DNA of 64,000 bases from NCBI GenBank assembly GCA_944392315.1, contig CALXWH010000004.1, positions 51,313-115,312 on the forward strand, written 5' to 3'. Every line of letters starts with the position of its first letter. Positions within the stretch are counted from its first letter, which is position 1. A model generated the notes under the pieces. The model saw nothing but the letters and a program-made list of their open reading frames with translations, searched no databases and had not been told where the DNA came from. Positions 1 through 8,783 of this stretch are shown piece after piece. A program made the position numbers and the translations under genes. The stretch is from an uncultured Alphaproteobacteria bacterium (GTDB lineage Bacteria > Pseudomonadota > Alphaproteobacteria > RF32 > CAG-239).

Positions 1-4
1 AATT

Positions 5-586
5 TTACCAGCGAATTTCTGCATTTTGCTCTAGTATTCCGACAAGCCTCTTCAACACACTTTGCTCCACAAACTCCCCTTTTCTGACCCAAATTGCGCT
101 TTCCACCTCATCCTGCACATAAAAAGGTGAAACACGCCGATAATTTTTTTGCAACACCGCCACACTATCGGTAATCACAGCGCTTTTTCCTTCCAAATTT
201 TGCATTTCACCATGATAAACACAATCCACTACAATCTGCGGCTTGAGCTTTTCTTTTCCGGTCATAAATAGCGCATAAACCGACGCCCCACCGGCAACAT
301 AAATATCCTCTTCCACATCTGTCATTTCCTTTTGAGAGGTAATAACGCAATGATGCGCCTCATCACTAACTTCATAATTCTCATCTGACGTTAAAACAAA
401 AATCCGACATCCCTCAATCGTCCGATTAGGAAAACTTTCGTACGTCACTCTGCCACAAACAATCGTCTGTCCGGCCACCACGTCCAAAAAATGCTTAGCA
501 TCGCTCGGCACATTCCAAGGAATATGTTTTCCAATTCCGATAACATCATCACCCAAATGCCGACACCACATAGCCACAACAGTCAT
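5..586 (-). CDS. folA: Dihydrofolate reductase
   Basis: Reduces dihydrofolate to tetrahydrofolate with NADPH in the cytoplasm. The 193-aa product shows the family landmarks in order: an IGxGxxxPW motif (IGIGKHIPWNVPSD, about residues 16-29) with the acidic substrate-binding residue in PSD, the cofactor segment TIVCGRVTYESFPNR, and the VAGGASVYALF segment matching the usual GG-xx-(I/V)Y motif. About 30 C-terminal residues extend beyond a typical 160-aa enzyme and are unassigned. The gene starts 15 bp after the rnhB stop on the same strand, so the two are probably co-transcribed. No thymidylate synthase gene is visible beside it. Confidence 0.9.
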   Translation of the reverse strand: MTVVAMWCRHLGDDVIGIGKHIPWNVPSDAKHFLDVVAGQTIVCGRVTYESFPNRTIEGCRIFVLTSDENYEVSDEAHHCVITSQKEMTDVEEDIYVAGGASVYALFMTGKEKLKPQIVVDCVYHGEMQNLEGKSAVITDSVAVLQKNYRRVSPFYVQDEVESAIWVRKGEFVEQSVLKRLVGILEQNAEIRW

Positions 587-601
587 AACACCCCACTCCT
601 C

Positions 602-1222
602 TTATTTCAAAAATTCTTTAATCGGCGCATACGAGCGACGATGCTCCGGCGTCACTCCAAATTTTTTTAAGCCTTCAATATGCGCTTTCGTTCCATAACC
701 GGCATTTTTCTCAAATCCATACCCCGGATATTGCAAAGCCATCTCTTCCATCAATTTATCACGATAAACTTTCGCCAAAATAGAAGCCGCCGCAATGGAA
801 TAAGATTTAGCATCTCCCTTAATAACAGCCTTCGTCGGATATCCAAAATTTTTAGGTTCACGATTACCATCCACCAGCACCATATCCGGTTTAATTTGCG
901 CCGCCTCCAGAGCACGTTTCATCGCCAAAAACGAAGCATTGAGAATATTAATATCATCAATTTCCTGAGCTGACGCCTGCCCAATACCGATTTTAATATA
1001 TCCTCTCTCTGCTTCTTCCTGTAAAACCGCAAAAAGCTGTTCTCTTTTCTTTTTAGACAACTTCTTAGAATCATTCAAATTTTCTAATAAAAACGGATTA
1101 ACATCTCGCCTCAGAAAAAGTGCACATCCGGCAACCACCGGCCCAACCCAAGGCCCACGCCCCGCTTCATCCACACCGGCAACCATACCGTTAAATTCAT
1201 CTTCCAACACAAAATCAGGCAT
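602..1222 (-). CDS. rnhB: Ribonuclease HII
   Basis: Removes RNA from RNA-DNA hybrids and misincorporated ribonucleotides from DNA. The 206-aa protein has the type 2 RNase H signature VDEAGRGPWVGPVVAG near residue 17, with catalytic Asp and Glu in DEAGRG, and a further acidic residue in LVDGN. The usual motif reads GPLAGPVV; here PWVGPVV is a mild variant. The ATG is preceded by an AGGAG Shine-Dalgarno sequence that lies inside a predicted hairpin (separate entry), so translation may be controlled by RNA structure. Downstream is folA, upstream a rhodanese-like gene, all on the minus strand. Confidence 0.95.
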   Translation of the reverse strand: MPDFVLEDEFNGMVAGVDEAGRGPWVGPVVAGCALFLRRDVNPFLLENLNDSKKLSKKKREQLFAVLQEEAERGYIKIGIGQASAQEIDDINILNASFLAMKRALEAAQIKPDMVLVDGNREPKNFGYPTKAVIKGDAKSYSIAAASILAKVYRDKLMEEMALQYPGYGFEKNAGYGTKAHIEGLKKFGVTPEHRRSYAPIKEFLK

Positions 1223-1226
1223 AAAA

Positions 1227-1256
1227 AATATCTCCTATAAAGCTATAAGAGATATT
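1227..1256 (-). promoter_or_regulatory. Hairpin covering the rnhB ribosome binding site
   Basis: On the transcribed strand AATATCTC and GAGATATT pair perfectly, followed by a U-G pair and a UAUA/UAUA extension around a GCUU loop, giving about 13 base pairs. The AGGAG Shine-Dalgarno of rnhB sits in the 3' arm, and six U residues lead into the ATG. It could hide the ribosome site (thermometer-like) or act as a weak terminator for the upstream rhodanese-like gene. The structure is seen by inspection; its role is inferred. Confidence 0.55.
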
Positions 1257-1287
1257 AGCAAACACTTTTGATAACACAAGGATTTTC

Positions 1288-1599
1288 TTAATTTTTAAGC
1301 ACTTTTAAGCCCTCATACTCCGCTTCAATAATTCCCCCGACCACGACGGCAACATTAGGGTATCCGGCCTCTTCAAATTTTTCAGCAACCTCCGAGGCCA
1401 CCCCACCCGATGTACACAAAATATTGACCATCTTATCACCTTTCGGATTATATTCAGCCATAAACTTATCCGGATTAACCTTATCGGCGCGAATAACAAT
1501 ATGCGGCATAGCAAGCCGCTCGTGAGCATATTCTTCTTCGCCTCTGACATCCAGAATAATAGCTCCGGCTTTTAGGCTTTCAGGTTTAACAAAACGCAT
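1288..1599 (-). CDS. Rhodanese-like domain protein
   Basis: A 103-aa single-domain protein with the rhodanese layout: ILDVRGEEEYAHERL near the N-terminus, a candidate active Cys in the loop CTSGGVA, the helix ASEVAEKFEEAGYPNV, and the closing motif VVGGI. Active rhodaneses usually end the catalytic loop with Arg (CxxxxR); here it ends in Val-Ala, so sulfur transfer is uncertain. The ATG at 1599 is chosen because the GGAGGAG ribosome site lies inside the first codons of the longer frame, which begins with TTG at 1614. It may be the first gene of a unit with rnhB and folA. Confidence 0.75.
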   Translation of the reverse strand: MRFVKPESLKAGAIILDVRGEEEYAHERLAMPHIVIRADKVNPDKFMAEYNPKGDKMVNILCTSGGVASEVAEKFEEAGYPNVAVVVGGIIEAEYEGLKVLKN

Positions 1600-1693
1600 T
1601 TTCTCCTCCATCAAGAATTTTCTTAAGATATATGCGTGAAGTTTCTCCCTTAAACCTCAATTTTAGTTGAGGGCACCCGATATTTTTCCAAAA

Positions 1694-1724
1694 CAAAAAG
1701 AGCGGTTCCAACCGAACCGCCCTC
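1694..1724 (-). terminator. Intrinsic terminator after the lipoprotein gene
   Basis: The minus-strand RNA has a GC-rich stem (GAGGGCGGTTC with GAACCGCTC, two-base bulge) and then a U-run. It follows the stop of the lipoprotein gene at 1742. Confidence 0.75.
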
Positions 1725-1741
1725 ATGCAATACATAACTGA

Positions 1742-2521
1742 TTAGAGTGATAAAATCTTATATTCAATTCCTGTGTCATCAACATTCAAGATTTCAAGTT
1801 GAATAGTACCTAATGTCACATTTTTATCATACATCGGGAATTTCAAAGTTTTATTTTCTTCCACCGGCTCCCCTCTGTCATTATGAACGGTTTTATATTT
1901 AAAGACCATTTTATAATCTTCTATCCCGGCATAACGCACTTCAAAACTGGAAACAAGATGCTCATCATCCTCCTGTCTGGTTCGTTCATTAACAAACTTC
2001 AGATCTTCCGGTTCAAGCTGGAAAGCTGTTTCAAGCAAAGCCAATCTGTCATTAAAGATTCTACCGACACGTGGATAAATATTTCCCCTATCATCTAAAA
2101 GCACAATATCGCCATAGCGATTCGGCTCAACTAAGCGATAGAAATGTTCATCAATCTCCACCTCACCAATAATTTTATAAACTTTTTCATCGGAAAATTC
2201 TACCGGAACGGTATAAGAAACCAACGCCCCTTTCTTAGTAGGTCTTACGATTTCATCAGAATAAACTTCCTTTTCCAACACTTTGGAAGAAACCACGATT
2301 CCGCCCGGAACGGCATGACGAACAACACCGGCTTCATAATCGCTAATCGTTTCAGTTTCTTTAGCCACCGAAGAAAACTCACCAGTGTCATAATAACGAA
2401 TATTGTAGGTATAAAAGAAGTCATTAAAAGTATTTCTCTTACCGAGAACATAATCCCCCTTCATATAATAAGAACAGGAAGCAACAGCCAAAACAGCCAA
2501 ACCGATAAATATTTTTTTCAT
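1742..2521 (-). CDS. Predicted lipoprotein of unknown function
   Basis: I do not recognise the family. The 259-aa product starts with a lipoprotein signal peptide, MKKIFIGLAVLAVASC, with lipobox AVASC, and should be lipid-anchored in the cell envelope. The mature part is rich in beta-strand-like stretches and charged residues, with no catalytic motif that I can see. The start at 2521 is preferred over a 32-residue upstream extension because it puts the signal peptide at the N-terminus. It is transcribed divergently from prmA across about 90 bp, and a terminator follows it. Confidence 0.75.
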   Translation of the reverse strand: MKKIFIGLAVLAVASCSYYMKGDYVLGKRNTFNDFFYTYNIRYYDTGEFSSVAKETETISDYEAGVVRHAVPGGIVVSSKVLEKEVYSDEIVRPTKKGALVSYTVPVEFSDEKVYKIIGEVEIDEHFYRLVEPNRYGDIVLLDDRGNIYPRVGRIFNDRLALLETAFQLEPEDLKFVNERTRQEDDEHLVSSFEVRYAGIEDYKMVFKYKTVHNDRGEPVEENKTLKFPMYDKNVTLGTIQLEILNVDDTGIEYKILSL

Positions 2522-2611
2522 AATATAATCTCTTTTTAACGTTTTCCTCACTATATTTATGCATCTTGAAAACAAACTTGTAAACAAAAAAAATAGATTT
2601 GAGGTAAACCT

Positions 2612-3484
2612 ATGCATAACCTTGGAAAAAGTTGCAAATTAATCCGTTTTGCGCCCATTGAGGCCTTAGCGGAAAGAGAGTCGGAATATTTAGAAGAAAC
2701 ATTTGATGTTGTAGCCATCAATTACACCGATGACGGCAAAGAAGAATATGTCTGCTACGCCCCGTTAGAATTTGATGTTAATAGCTTAAAGAAAGACATC
2801 GCCGAACAAAATCTAAACCTTCCTTCCTATCAAGAAGAACTTTTGGAAAGCAAAAATTGGCTTAAAGAAAACGTCATCAAATTTGCCCCCTTTGAAATAG
2901 GCGCTTTTATGATATACGGCATACACGAAGCCTCCTGCCCCAAAACACAAAAGATACCGGTCCAAGTTTATGCAGCCACAGCTTTCGGCTCAGAACATCA
3001 AACGACCAAAATGTGCTTAACGGCAATTTCAGAACTTCACGAAACCTTCCCTCATCCGCATAAAATATTAGATATGGGAACAGGCTCTGGAATTCTCTCC
3101 ATTGCCGCCGCCAAAATCTGGAATAAGGAAGTGCATATTTTAGCCGCCGACATTGATGATGAAGCCGTAGATGTCACCAATAACAACGCCGTCACCAACA
3201 ACGTTGAAGATTGTATGAAAGCAATTTTAAGCGACGGTTATAACAATCCTCAGATACAACAAACCTCCCCTTTTGATATGATTTTTGCAAACATTTTAGC
3301 CAATCCCTTAAAAGAAATGGCAAAATCCGCCTACAAAGATTTAAATAAAGGAGGTTGTTACTTAATTTCGGGATTTATTGACAATCAAGAGAACGATATT
3401 ATAGAACATCATAAGCAAGTTGGCTTTAAGGTCATAAAAACATATCAAATGGAAAATTGGCGCGCCGCATTATTACAAAAATAA
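2612..3484 (+). CDS. prmA: Ribosomal protein L11 methyltransferase
   Basis: A class I SAM-dependent methyltransferase that trimethylates ribosomal protein L11. In the 290-aa protein the SAM-binding motif ILDMGTGSGILSIAA lies in the middle (about residues 151-165), followed by the acidic motif AADIDDEAV and the substrate-proximal motif IFANILANPL, which corresponds to the NILA-xPL motif of PrmA. The N-terminal third is the L11-recognition region and is poorly conserved. The gene is 36 bp upstream of the aminopeptidase gene on the same strand. Confidence 0.92.
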   Translation: MHNLGKSCKLIRFAPIEALAERESEYLEETFDVVAINYTDDGKEEYVCYAPLEFDVNSLKKDIAEQNLNLPSYQEELLESKNWLKENVIKFAPFEIGAFMIYGIHEASCPKTQKIPVQVYAATAFGSEHQTTKMCLTAISELHETFPHPHKILDMGTGSGILSIAAAKIWNKEVHILAADIDDEAVDVTNNNAVTNNVEDCMKAILSDGYNNPQIQQTSPFDMIFANILANPLKEMAKSAYKDLNKGGCYLISGFIDNQENDIIEHHKQVGFKVIKTYQMENWRAALLQK

Positions 3485-3520
3485 TTTCTGCCCGATATTT
3501 CCCTTAAGAAAGGAGTAACC

Positions 3521-5197
3521 ATGGATATAAAAAGCGTACAAAAAGAATTGAAAACAGCCAAACTAACCGGCCGAATTTTCACCTTAGGTAACATGTTCAT
3601 CAACGAAGACATTTTACCCGAAGAAAACAGGATTCTGGAGCTGACAAAATTTAGCGGTTCGTACGCTTTATTATTCATCACCCAATCAAAAGCCTATCTG
3701 TTTGTAGACGGACGCTACGAACTGCAAGCCAAAAAAGAAGTCAATTTAAGACAAATTGAAATCGTAAAATTATCCGAAATAAGTTTCTTTGAGTGGCTAA
3801 AAAACAACTATGCCAAAACCAAAGCCAGCATCAGTTATAACCCTTGGGTTATCAGTCAGAGTGCTCTGGATAATCTGCAAAGACTGCTACCACTGGCACA
3901 GTTTGTACCGGTAGAAAACCCACCGAAACTCCTGAGTACACAAAAAATAAAAGTTTTCACTCATTTGAAAAAATTTACCGGACACGTTTCCAAAGATAAA
4001 ATCGCTTCTTTTGCCACGCACATAAAAAGGTTAGGCTTAGATGCGTATCTGGTAACCGATGCTTCAAACAGTTCTTGGCTTTTAAATTTGCGCTCCAATG
4101 CCTTGCCCTATACCCCCATATTCAGAGCTTTCGTGTTAGTAGAAAAAAGCGGAGCCTACAAAGTATTTGCCGAACATTGTGATTATGACCAAGCCCTCAG
4201 TTTTGATAAATTGCAAGAAATATTGCCGCAATATAACAAACTCGGTGCAGACTTTAACACTTCTCCGGCAATTATCAAATCTTTCAATCCGGAACTAAAA
4301 AATATTCCGGATGAAATAACCGCGCTCAAAGCCGTCAAAAATACCGTTGAGCTCAAAGGTGTCAGAAATGCACATTTAAGAGATGGCGTCGCTCTCACTA
4401 AATTTATGTATTGGCTCTCAAAGAATTATAAAGGCAAAACAGAAATAGACGTCGCAGAAAAACTGTTATCTTTCCGCAAAAAGGAGCTTAATTTTCATTC
4501 AGAAAGTTTTGCAACCATAGCCGGCAGCGGCTCAAATGCAGCCATTGTCCACTACCACGCCACCGCACAAAGCAATGCCGTGTTAAAAAAGAATTCGGTT
4601 TTATTGATAGACAGCGGCGGCCAATATTTAGACGGCACCACAGACGTAACCCGCACTCTTGCTATTGGCGAACCATCGGCTGATATGATAGAAAAAAACA
4701 CGCTTGTTTTAAAAGCCCATATAGCTCTGGCCAGCGCAGAATTTCCGCAAAAGACATCCGGCGATGAACTGGATTTAATTGCCCGCCAACCTTTATACAA
4801 AAAAGGACTTGATTATGAACATGGTACCGGACACGGTGTCGGTTTCTTCTCCAATGTACATGAAGGTCCGGCCCGCATTTCCATCCATGCCAAAAGAAGT
4901 GCCGAGTATAAAGCCGGCATGATAACTTCTATTGAACCCGGCTATTACAAAGAAAACGCCTTCGGTATCCGCATAGAAAATCTCTATATGATTAAACCGA
5001 GCAAAAACCCGAAATTTTTACATTTTGAGGTTTTAACCCTTGCGCCTATTGATAAAAACCTAATCAACAAAAGCCTCTTAACGGCAGATGAAATCAATTG
5101 GCTCAATCGCTACCACCGCCAAGTATTCTTGAGCTTAAAAAAATATCTGACCCGCCAAGAATTAGAGTGGTTAAGATTTGCCTGCGCTCCACTTTAA
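3521..5197 (+). CDS. Xaa-Pro aminopeptidase (M24B family)
   Basis: A cytoplasmic metallopeptidase that removes N-terminal residues preceding proline. The 558 aa match the long PepP-like form: two creatinase-type N-terminal domains (about residues 1-270), the M24 pita-bread catalytic domain, and a C-terminal M24_C segment. All five metal ligands can be placed: both Asp in IDSGGQYLDGTTDVT, His in HGTGHGVG, Glu in SIEPGYY and Glu in IRIENLY. The start ATG follows AAGGAG by about seven bases. It lies downstream of prmA and upstream of a small exported protein gene. Confidence 0.92.
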   Translation: MDIKSVQKELKTAKLTGRIFTLGNMFINEDILPEENRILELTKFSGSYALLFITQSKAYLFVDGRYELQAKKEVNLRQIEIVKLSEISFFEWLKNNYAKTKASISYNPWVISQSALDNLQRLLPLAQFVPVENPPKLLSTQKIKVFTHLKKFTGHVSKDKIASFATHIKRLGLDAYLVTDASNSSWLLNLRSNALPYTPIFRAFVLVEKSGAYKVFAEHCDYDQALSFDKLQEILPQYNKLGADFNTSPAIIKSFNPELKNIPDEITALKAVKNTVELKGVRNAHLRDGVALTKFMYWLSKNYKGKTEIDVAEKLLSFRKKELNFHSESFATIAGSGSNAAIVHYHATAQSNAVLKKNSVLLIDSGGQYLDGTTDVTRTLAIGEPSADMIEKNTLVLKAHIALASAEFPQKTSGDELDLIARQPLYKKGLDYEHGTGHGVGFFSNVHEGPARISIHAKRSAEYKAGMITSIEPGYYKENAFGIRIENLYMIKPSKNPKFLHFEVLTLAPIDKNLINKSLLTADEINWLNRYHRQVFLSLKKYLTRQELEWLRFACAPL

Positions 5198-5245
5198 AAG
5201 AGAAACAATCAGCTATATATCCGATAGAGCATTAAAGGAGGAGAA

Positions 5246-5722
5246 ATGCGTTCCACAACAATTGCCTGTTTCATCGGATTAGTGATATTTTGCATAAGTT
5301 GGAATTTTACCGACACATCTGCTTTTTTTCAAACCTCAAAAGCAGAAGATGCTCCGACACTTGAAAATTTATATATCAATCCGGAAGGAAAGACCAAACC
5401 TGAAGCGATTATTTTTTATAACACCGCCAATATCACTCCCCGGATCAATCAAGCCATCTCTCTTATCAGCACCATTTTAACCGCCAACTATACAACAGAA
5501 ATACAAGCCTACCTTATAAACATAGAGCAACATCCGGAATTTATCTCCGCCTTTAATCTATCAGAACCGCTAACCTTAGTTCTCATCCGCATATCAGATG
5601 GAGCAGCCTTTGGTTATGAAAACATAACCGATTTAACCGATGGAATAGATGATACTCCGTCCTACATGCAAATGCTCACCGAAAAAATAGACAATTTTTT
5701 ATCAATTCAAGCCGAAAATTAG
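5246..5722 (+). CDS. Exported thioredoxin-fold-like protein, unknown function
   Basis: A 158-aa protein with an N-terminal hydrophobic signal or anchor (about residues 7-22) and no assigned family. The segment INIEQHPEFISAFNLSEPL followed by TLVLIRISDG resembles the middle of a thioredoxin fold (VDxxxxPxLaxxYgVxxxPTLxxFxxG), but there is no CxxC redox pair, so any relation would be structural only. The ribosome site AAAGGAGGAG is strong. It is the last gene after prmA and the aminopeptidase and may be co-transcribed with them. Confidence 0.6.
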   Translation: MRSTTIACFIGLVIFCISWNFTDTSAFFQTSKAEDAPTLENLYINPEGKTKPEAIIFYNTANITPRINQAISLISTILTANYTTEIQAYLINIEQHPEFISAFNLSEPLTLVLIRISDGAAFGYENITDLTDGIDDTPSYMQMLTEKIDNFLSIQAEN

Positions 5723-5761
5723 GAATTTGCTAAGTATCAGTCGTTTAATATAACAAATATA

Positions 5762-5791
5762 TTTACAGCCCACAGCTTTTTGTGCTATACT
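5762..5791 (+). promoter_or_regulatory. Sigma-70-like promoter
   Basis: TTTACA and TATACT are separated by 18 bases, about 25 bp upstream of the start of the next gene at 5815. Confidence 0.55.
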
Positions 5792-5814
5792 GATAAAAAA
5801 GCAAGGAGAGAATA

Positions 5815-6453
5815 ATGAACAAAATTTCAAATTGGTTAAAATCTTTGAGCACCAAAGAAGAACTGTATATAAAACCACAAAAGTTCATTGATGCGAAAAG
5901 AAACCAAATAGAAGTCAATTTCATCCACCCCGGACATCCTTTGTATGACAACATCGTCTCAAAGGAAGAAAACAAATTGCACATTCTTGCCCCCAATGAA
6001 ACGGCATATAGTGAAAACAGTTTGATACACAATTTTGTAGCCATCATCACATATAATGAGCAAAATTATCTGATTATAAACTCGTTTAAGCACTTCAAAG
6101 AACAAAGCATTGGCGGTCTGCTGCAATATGATGAGAACATATATAACATCATCCCGTTTTTTGAAAACGAAGAAGAATATGAAACAGCGAGCGATTACAC
6201 TTTCAAAGAAACCTATGAGTATGACCATCCGGTAGAAAGTTATGCTTTTTATGCCGAAGAAAAGGATAAAAAAACAAAAATTGTCTTAGAACGCGGCAAA
6301 AAGCCCCTAACCGTTAAGATGATTGATGGAGAACGTGAATTATTCACCGAAAAACTCACTCAACAACAAATAGAATTAATTGATTACATCATAATTCCGG
6401 CTCTAAATGCCTACACGGAAATACTCAACCGCAAAAAGATAAAAGTATCATAG
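5815..6453 (+). CDS. Uncharacterised 212-aa cytoplasmic protein
   Basis: I do not recognise this gene. The protein has no signal peptide or membrane segment, is rich in Glu, Lys and Tyr, and has an acidic middle part (EEEYETASDYTFKETYEYD, about residues 122-140). The start is supported by the ribosome site AAGGAGAG eight bases before the ATG and by a promoter-like sequence just upstream. It converges on the next minus-strand gene across a shared terminator. Confidence 0.6.
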   Translation: MNKISNWLKSLSTKEELYIKPQKFIDAKRNQIEVNFIHPGHPLYDNIVSKEENKLHILAPNETAYSENSLIHNFVAIITYNEQNYLIINSFKHFKEQSIGGLLQYDENIYNIIPFFENEEEYETASDYTFKETYEYDHPVESYAFYAEEKDKKTKIVLERGKKPLTVKMIDGERELFTEKLTQQQIELIDYIIIPALNAYTEILNRKKIKVS

Positions 6454-6456
6454 AAA

Positions 6457-6484
6457 AACGGCAGTCCCATAAGAGGCTGCCGTT
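6457..6484. terminator. Shared terminator between convergent genes
   Basis: AACGGCAG and CTGCCGTT form a perfect 8-bp stem around a 12-base loop between the stops at 6453 and 6489. U-runs are short on both sides, so efficiency is uncertain. Confidence 0.6.
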
Positions 6485-6488
6485 CGTT

Positions 6489-7475
6489 TCAAATCAAAAT
6501 CGGATCATTACACCCATCTTCAGCAACAACACTGTCACCATCGGGTGTCCAAAATCTGAGTTCTTTACCATAAGTTACATGCAGCCATCCGTTATCTTTC
6601 AAGCGAATAACGACACGTTCATCATTTTCCGTTCCGGCAAACAAGAGACACTGCTTCAGGTTTTGAGCATCATAGATAGTCAGATGATAAATTTTATCTC
6701 GCAACACTTTACCCTTTGCCGAAAAGAGTTTCCACTCATCATTTTCGTTTAAAAGATACATATCGTTACGAAAGAGAGCCAAGCCCAAAACATTTTGCGC
6801 CTGTAATTGCAATTTATCATCATACAACGCCATCTGCTCTCCCAAAGCAACTTCAACCAATATACATCCGGCATCATGTTCTTTAATACTCAGATGAGCA
6901 TCAGAAACGATAAATCTGCCATCAAACAACGGAAAACAAGAACGCACCATTGGAAGTTCTGTACTTACCACCCCCAACGTTTCATGTCTGAGCTGCAAAA
7001 TAACGCCATCAGGCTCCATAAAAGCCACCACGAAATAATCATTACCGTGATTTTTAAAAAGCCTTAAGTTATCAGCAAAACACTCTGTCAAAAACAGGAG
7101 TTTAGCGTCATTTTCAGAAAATTGATACAAGCGCCACTCGCGTTCAGCCGTTCTGACAGCCAACAAGTGCTCATCACACACATCAACTTTCTCACCCGTC
7201 AACACAATTTGCCCATCAGGTTGCAATAAAGACCAGAGCTCAGAAGACACAGACTTTTGCAAACGATACCCGTTTTTAAAAACAAAAACATCATCCAAAA
7301 GTACTTCTAATTGATATCCGTGTGCATCATACAAAGTCACACCGTCTAACAATCGCAGAGCAAAAGAACCGTTATGAAATTTTCGTGCACCAAAGCAAAA
7401 GCCATAGTTCACCAACCGATCACGACAAATGACCTCATGAGGTTCCAAAAAACTTTTAACAAATTTTGTTTCCAT
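6489..7475 (-). CDS. Uncharacterised METKFV-family protein, copy 1
   Basis: A 328-aa protein of unknown function, clearly paralogous to the product of 7632-8630: both begin METKFV, and both carry FLEPxEVI near residue 10, then GARKFxxGSFAxRxxDGVxLYD and later a segment ending in LLRDK or VLRDK. The repeated short strands with Trp, Tyr-Asp and Gly (LYDAHGYQ, WSLLQPDGQI, WKLFSAKGKV) suggest a beta-propeller-like or WG-repeat-like fold; this is inference. The start at 7475 is set by alignment with the paralogue. There is no clear Shine-Dalgarno sequence. Cytoplasmic, as no signal peptide is seen. Confidence 0.6.
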   Translation of the reverse strand: METKFVKSFLEPHEVICRDRLVNYGFCFGARKFHNGSFALRLLDGVTLYDAHGYQLEVLLDDVFVFKNGYRLQKSVSSELWSLLQPDGQIVLTGEKVDVCDEHLLAVRTAEREWRLYQFSENDAKLLFLTECFADNLRLFKNHGNDYFVVAFMEPDGVILQLRHETLGVVSTELPMVRSCFPLFDGRFIVSDAHLSIKEHDAGCILVEVALGEQMALYDDKLQLQAQNVLGLALFRNDMYLLNENDEWKLFSAKGKVLRDKIYHLTIYDAQNLKQCLLFAGTENDERVVIRLKDNGWLHVTYGKELRFWTPDGDSVVAEDGCNDPILI

Positions 7476-7587
7476 ACTGTATAATAATAATTTAATTATA
7501 TTCATATACTTAAAAAATCAACGCCAGTATAGACAAACTTTCTTTCAAGTCAAATAGATTTAGTTTTTTTCATCCACACAAAAACAC

Positions 7588-7620
7588 AAAAAAGGATGGT
7601 GCAAGCACCACCCTTTTTTT
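7588..7620 (-). terminator. Intrinsic terminator after METKFV copy 2
   Basis: The minus-strand RNA has the stem GGGTGGTGC/GCACCATCC with a two-base loop, followed by a U-run. It separates the two paralogues, so each probably has its own transcript end. Confidence 0.75.
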
Positions 7621-7631
7621 TCAAATTGACA

Positions 7632-8630
7632 TCAGACCAACCAACAGCCTTTTTCGCGACTATTCGTCTTAATGACCTTTCCGGAAGGTGTAAAATAAAG
7701 ACTTTCATCATCACAAATAAAACGTACAAAGTTCTTATCCACACTTTCAAGCAACACTTTCTTTTGCGTTTCTGTTTCAGCCTGAATAATACACCCCTCT
7801 GCCGTTTTATTGACTGACGAATGCCGCATTTTATCACGCAGAAGTTCGTCCATAGAAGAATACAAAGCCCACTCTTCACCAAACTTTAGCAAATACATTC
7901 CGTTAGCAAACAAAAACAGCCCCTGAAATGTATGAGCAACCGTCTTCAAATGTTCATTCAATAAGACAAGACTCCCCTCATTTGCAGGATAAATTTCCAC
8001 ACTTCCATCAGAATATTCTGTTTTGACGAAATCACTTTGCGAACAAACAAAACACCCATTCGGCAAACAATCAAATTTCTGAAACGTACCAGCAATTTTA
8101 TCAACTTTCATAGAGAGAGCCACGCGGTGTTGTAACAAAACCGACGCGTCCGAGCGCACAAAAGCAACAACAAAATCATCAGAGTTTCTATTTTGAAAAA
8201 CTTTAACATCTTCATCAAAATAAGAAACTAAAATATACTCTATCAAGGAACGATAGGGATTAACTTGAAACACTCTCCACGTATCCCGATGGTCACATAA
8301 AGCAATCACATTGCCACTGACACAAACTTTTTTTGCCTCACATTTAACATAGCAAAGCACATCATTACCAGATGCATCCACCAAATACCAATAAGGAGAA
8401 TTTTTCTTTTTGAAGAGTTTAAAGCCCCACGGAAACAGTAAAACATCTTCCAAACCTGTTTCCAACACCTGCCCGGCATTATCGTATAAAACAACACCAT
8501 CAGCATATCGCACGGCAAAAGAACCGTCATCAAATTTTCTTGCACCAAGTGCCGAACCATAACTGGTTAAATTACGACAAAAGATAACCTCTTTAGGCTC
8601 CAAAAATTGGGGTACAAATTTTGTTTCCAT
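7632..8630 (-). CDS. Uncharacterised METKFV-family protein, copy 2
   Basis: A 332-aa paralogue of the preceding gene, similar along its whole length: METKFV start, FLEPKEVIF, GARKFDDGSFAVRYADGVV, then VVAFVRSD and EEWALYSSMDELLRDKM. The repeated Gly/Asp turns and aromatic strands again point to a beta-rich, propeller-like protein. The pair arose by tandem duplication but has diverged considerably. It has its own terminator. As in copy 1, the start lacks a good ribosome site (upstream bases are AT-rich), so weak or leaderless-like initiation is possible. Confidence 0.6.
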   Translation of the reverse strand: METKFVPQFLEPKEVIFCRNLTSYGSALGARKFDDGSFAVRYADGVVLYDNAGQVLETGLEDVLLFPWGFKLFKKKNSPYWYLVDASGNDVLCYVKCEAKKVCVSGNVIALCDHRDTWRVFQVNPYRSLIEYILVSYFDEDVKVFQNRNSDDFVVAFVRSDASVLLQHRVALSMKVDKIAGTFQKFDCLPNGCFVCSQSDFVKTEYSDGSVEIYPANEGSLVLLNEHLKTVAHTFQGLFLFANGMYLLKFGEEWALYSSMDELLRDKMRHSSVNKTAEGCIIQAETETQKKVLLESVDKNFVRFICDDESLYFTPSGKVIKTNSREKGCWLV

Positions 8631-8783
8631 AAAAAATAAGATTTAATAAGATTAAACAAATAATAATTAACTATCTGACAAAGTAATATAAGCCAAAGTT
8701 TTCTTAAGTCAAACACTTTCTCCCTTTAAAAAGCAAGAATCTGCATTACATACAAGAAAGACCTAAACAAAGAGGAGAATAAA

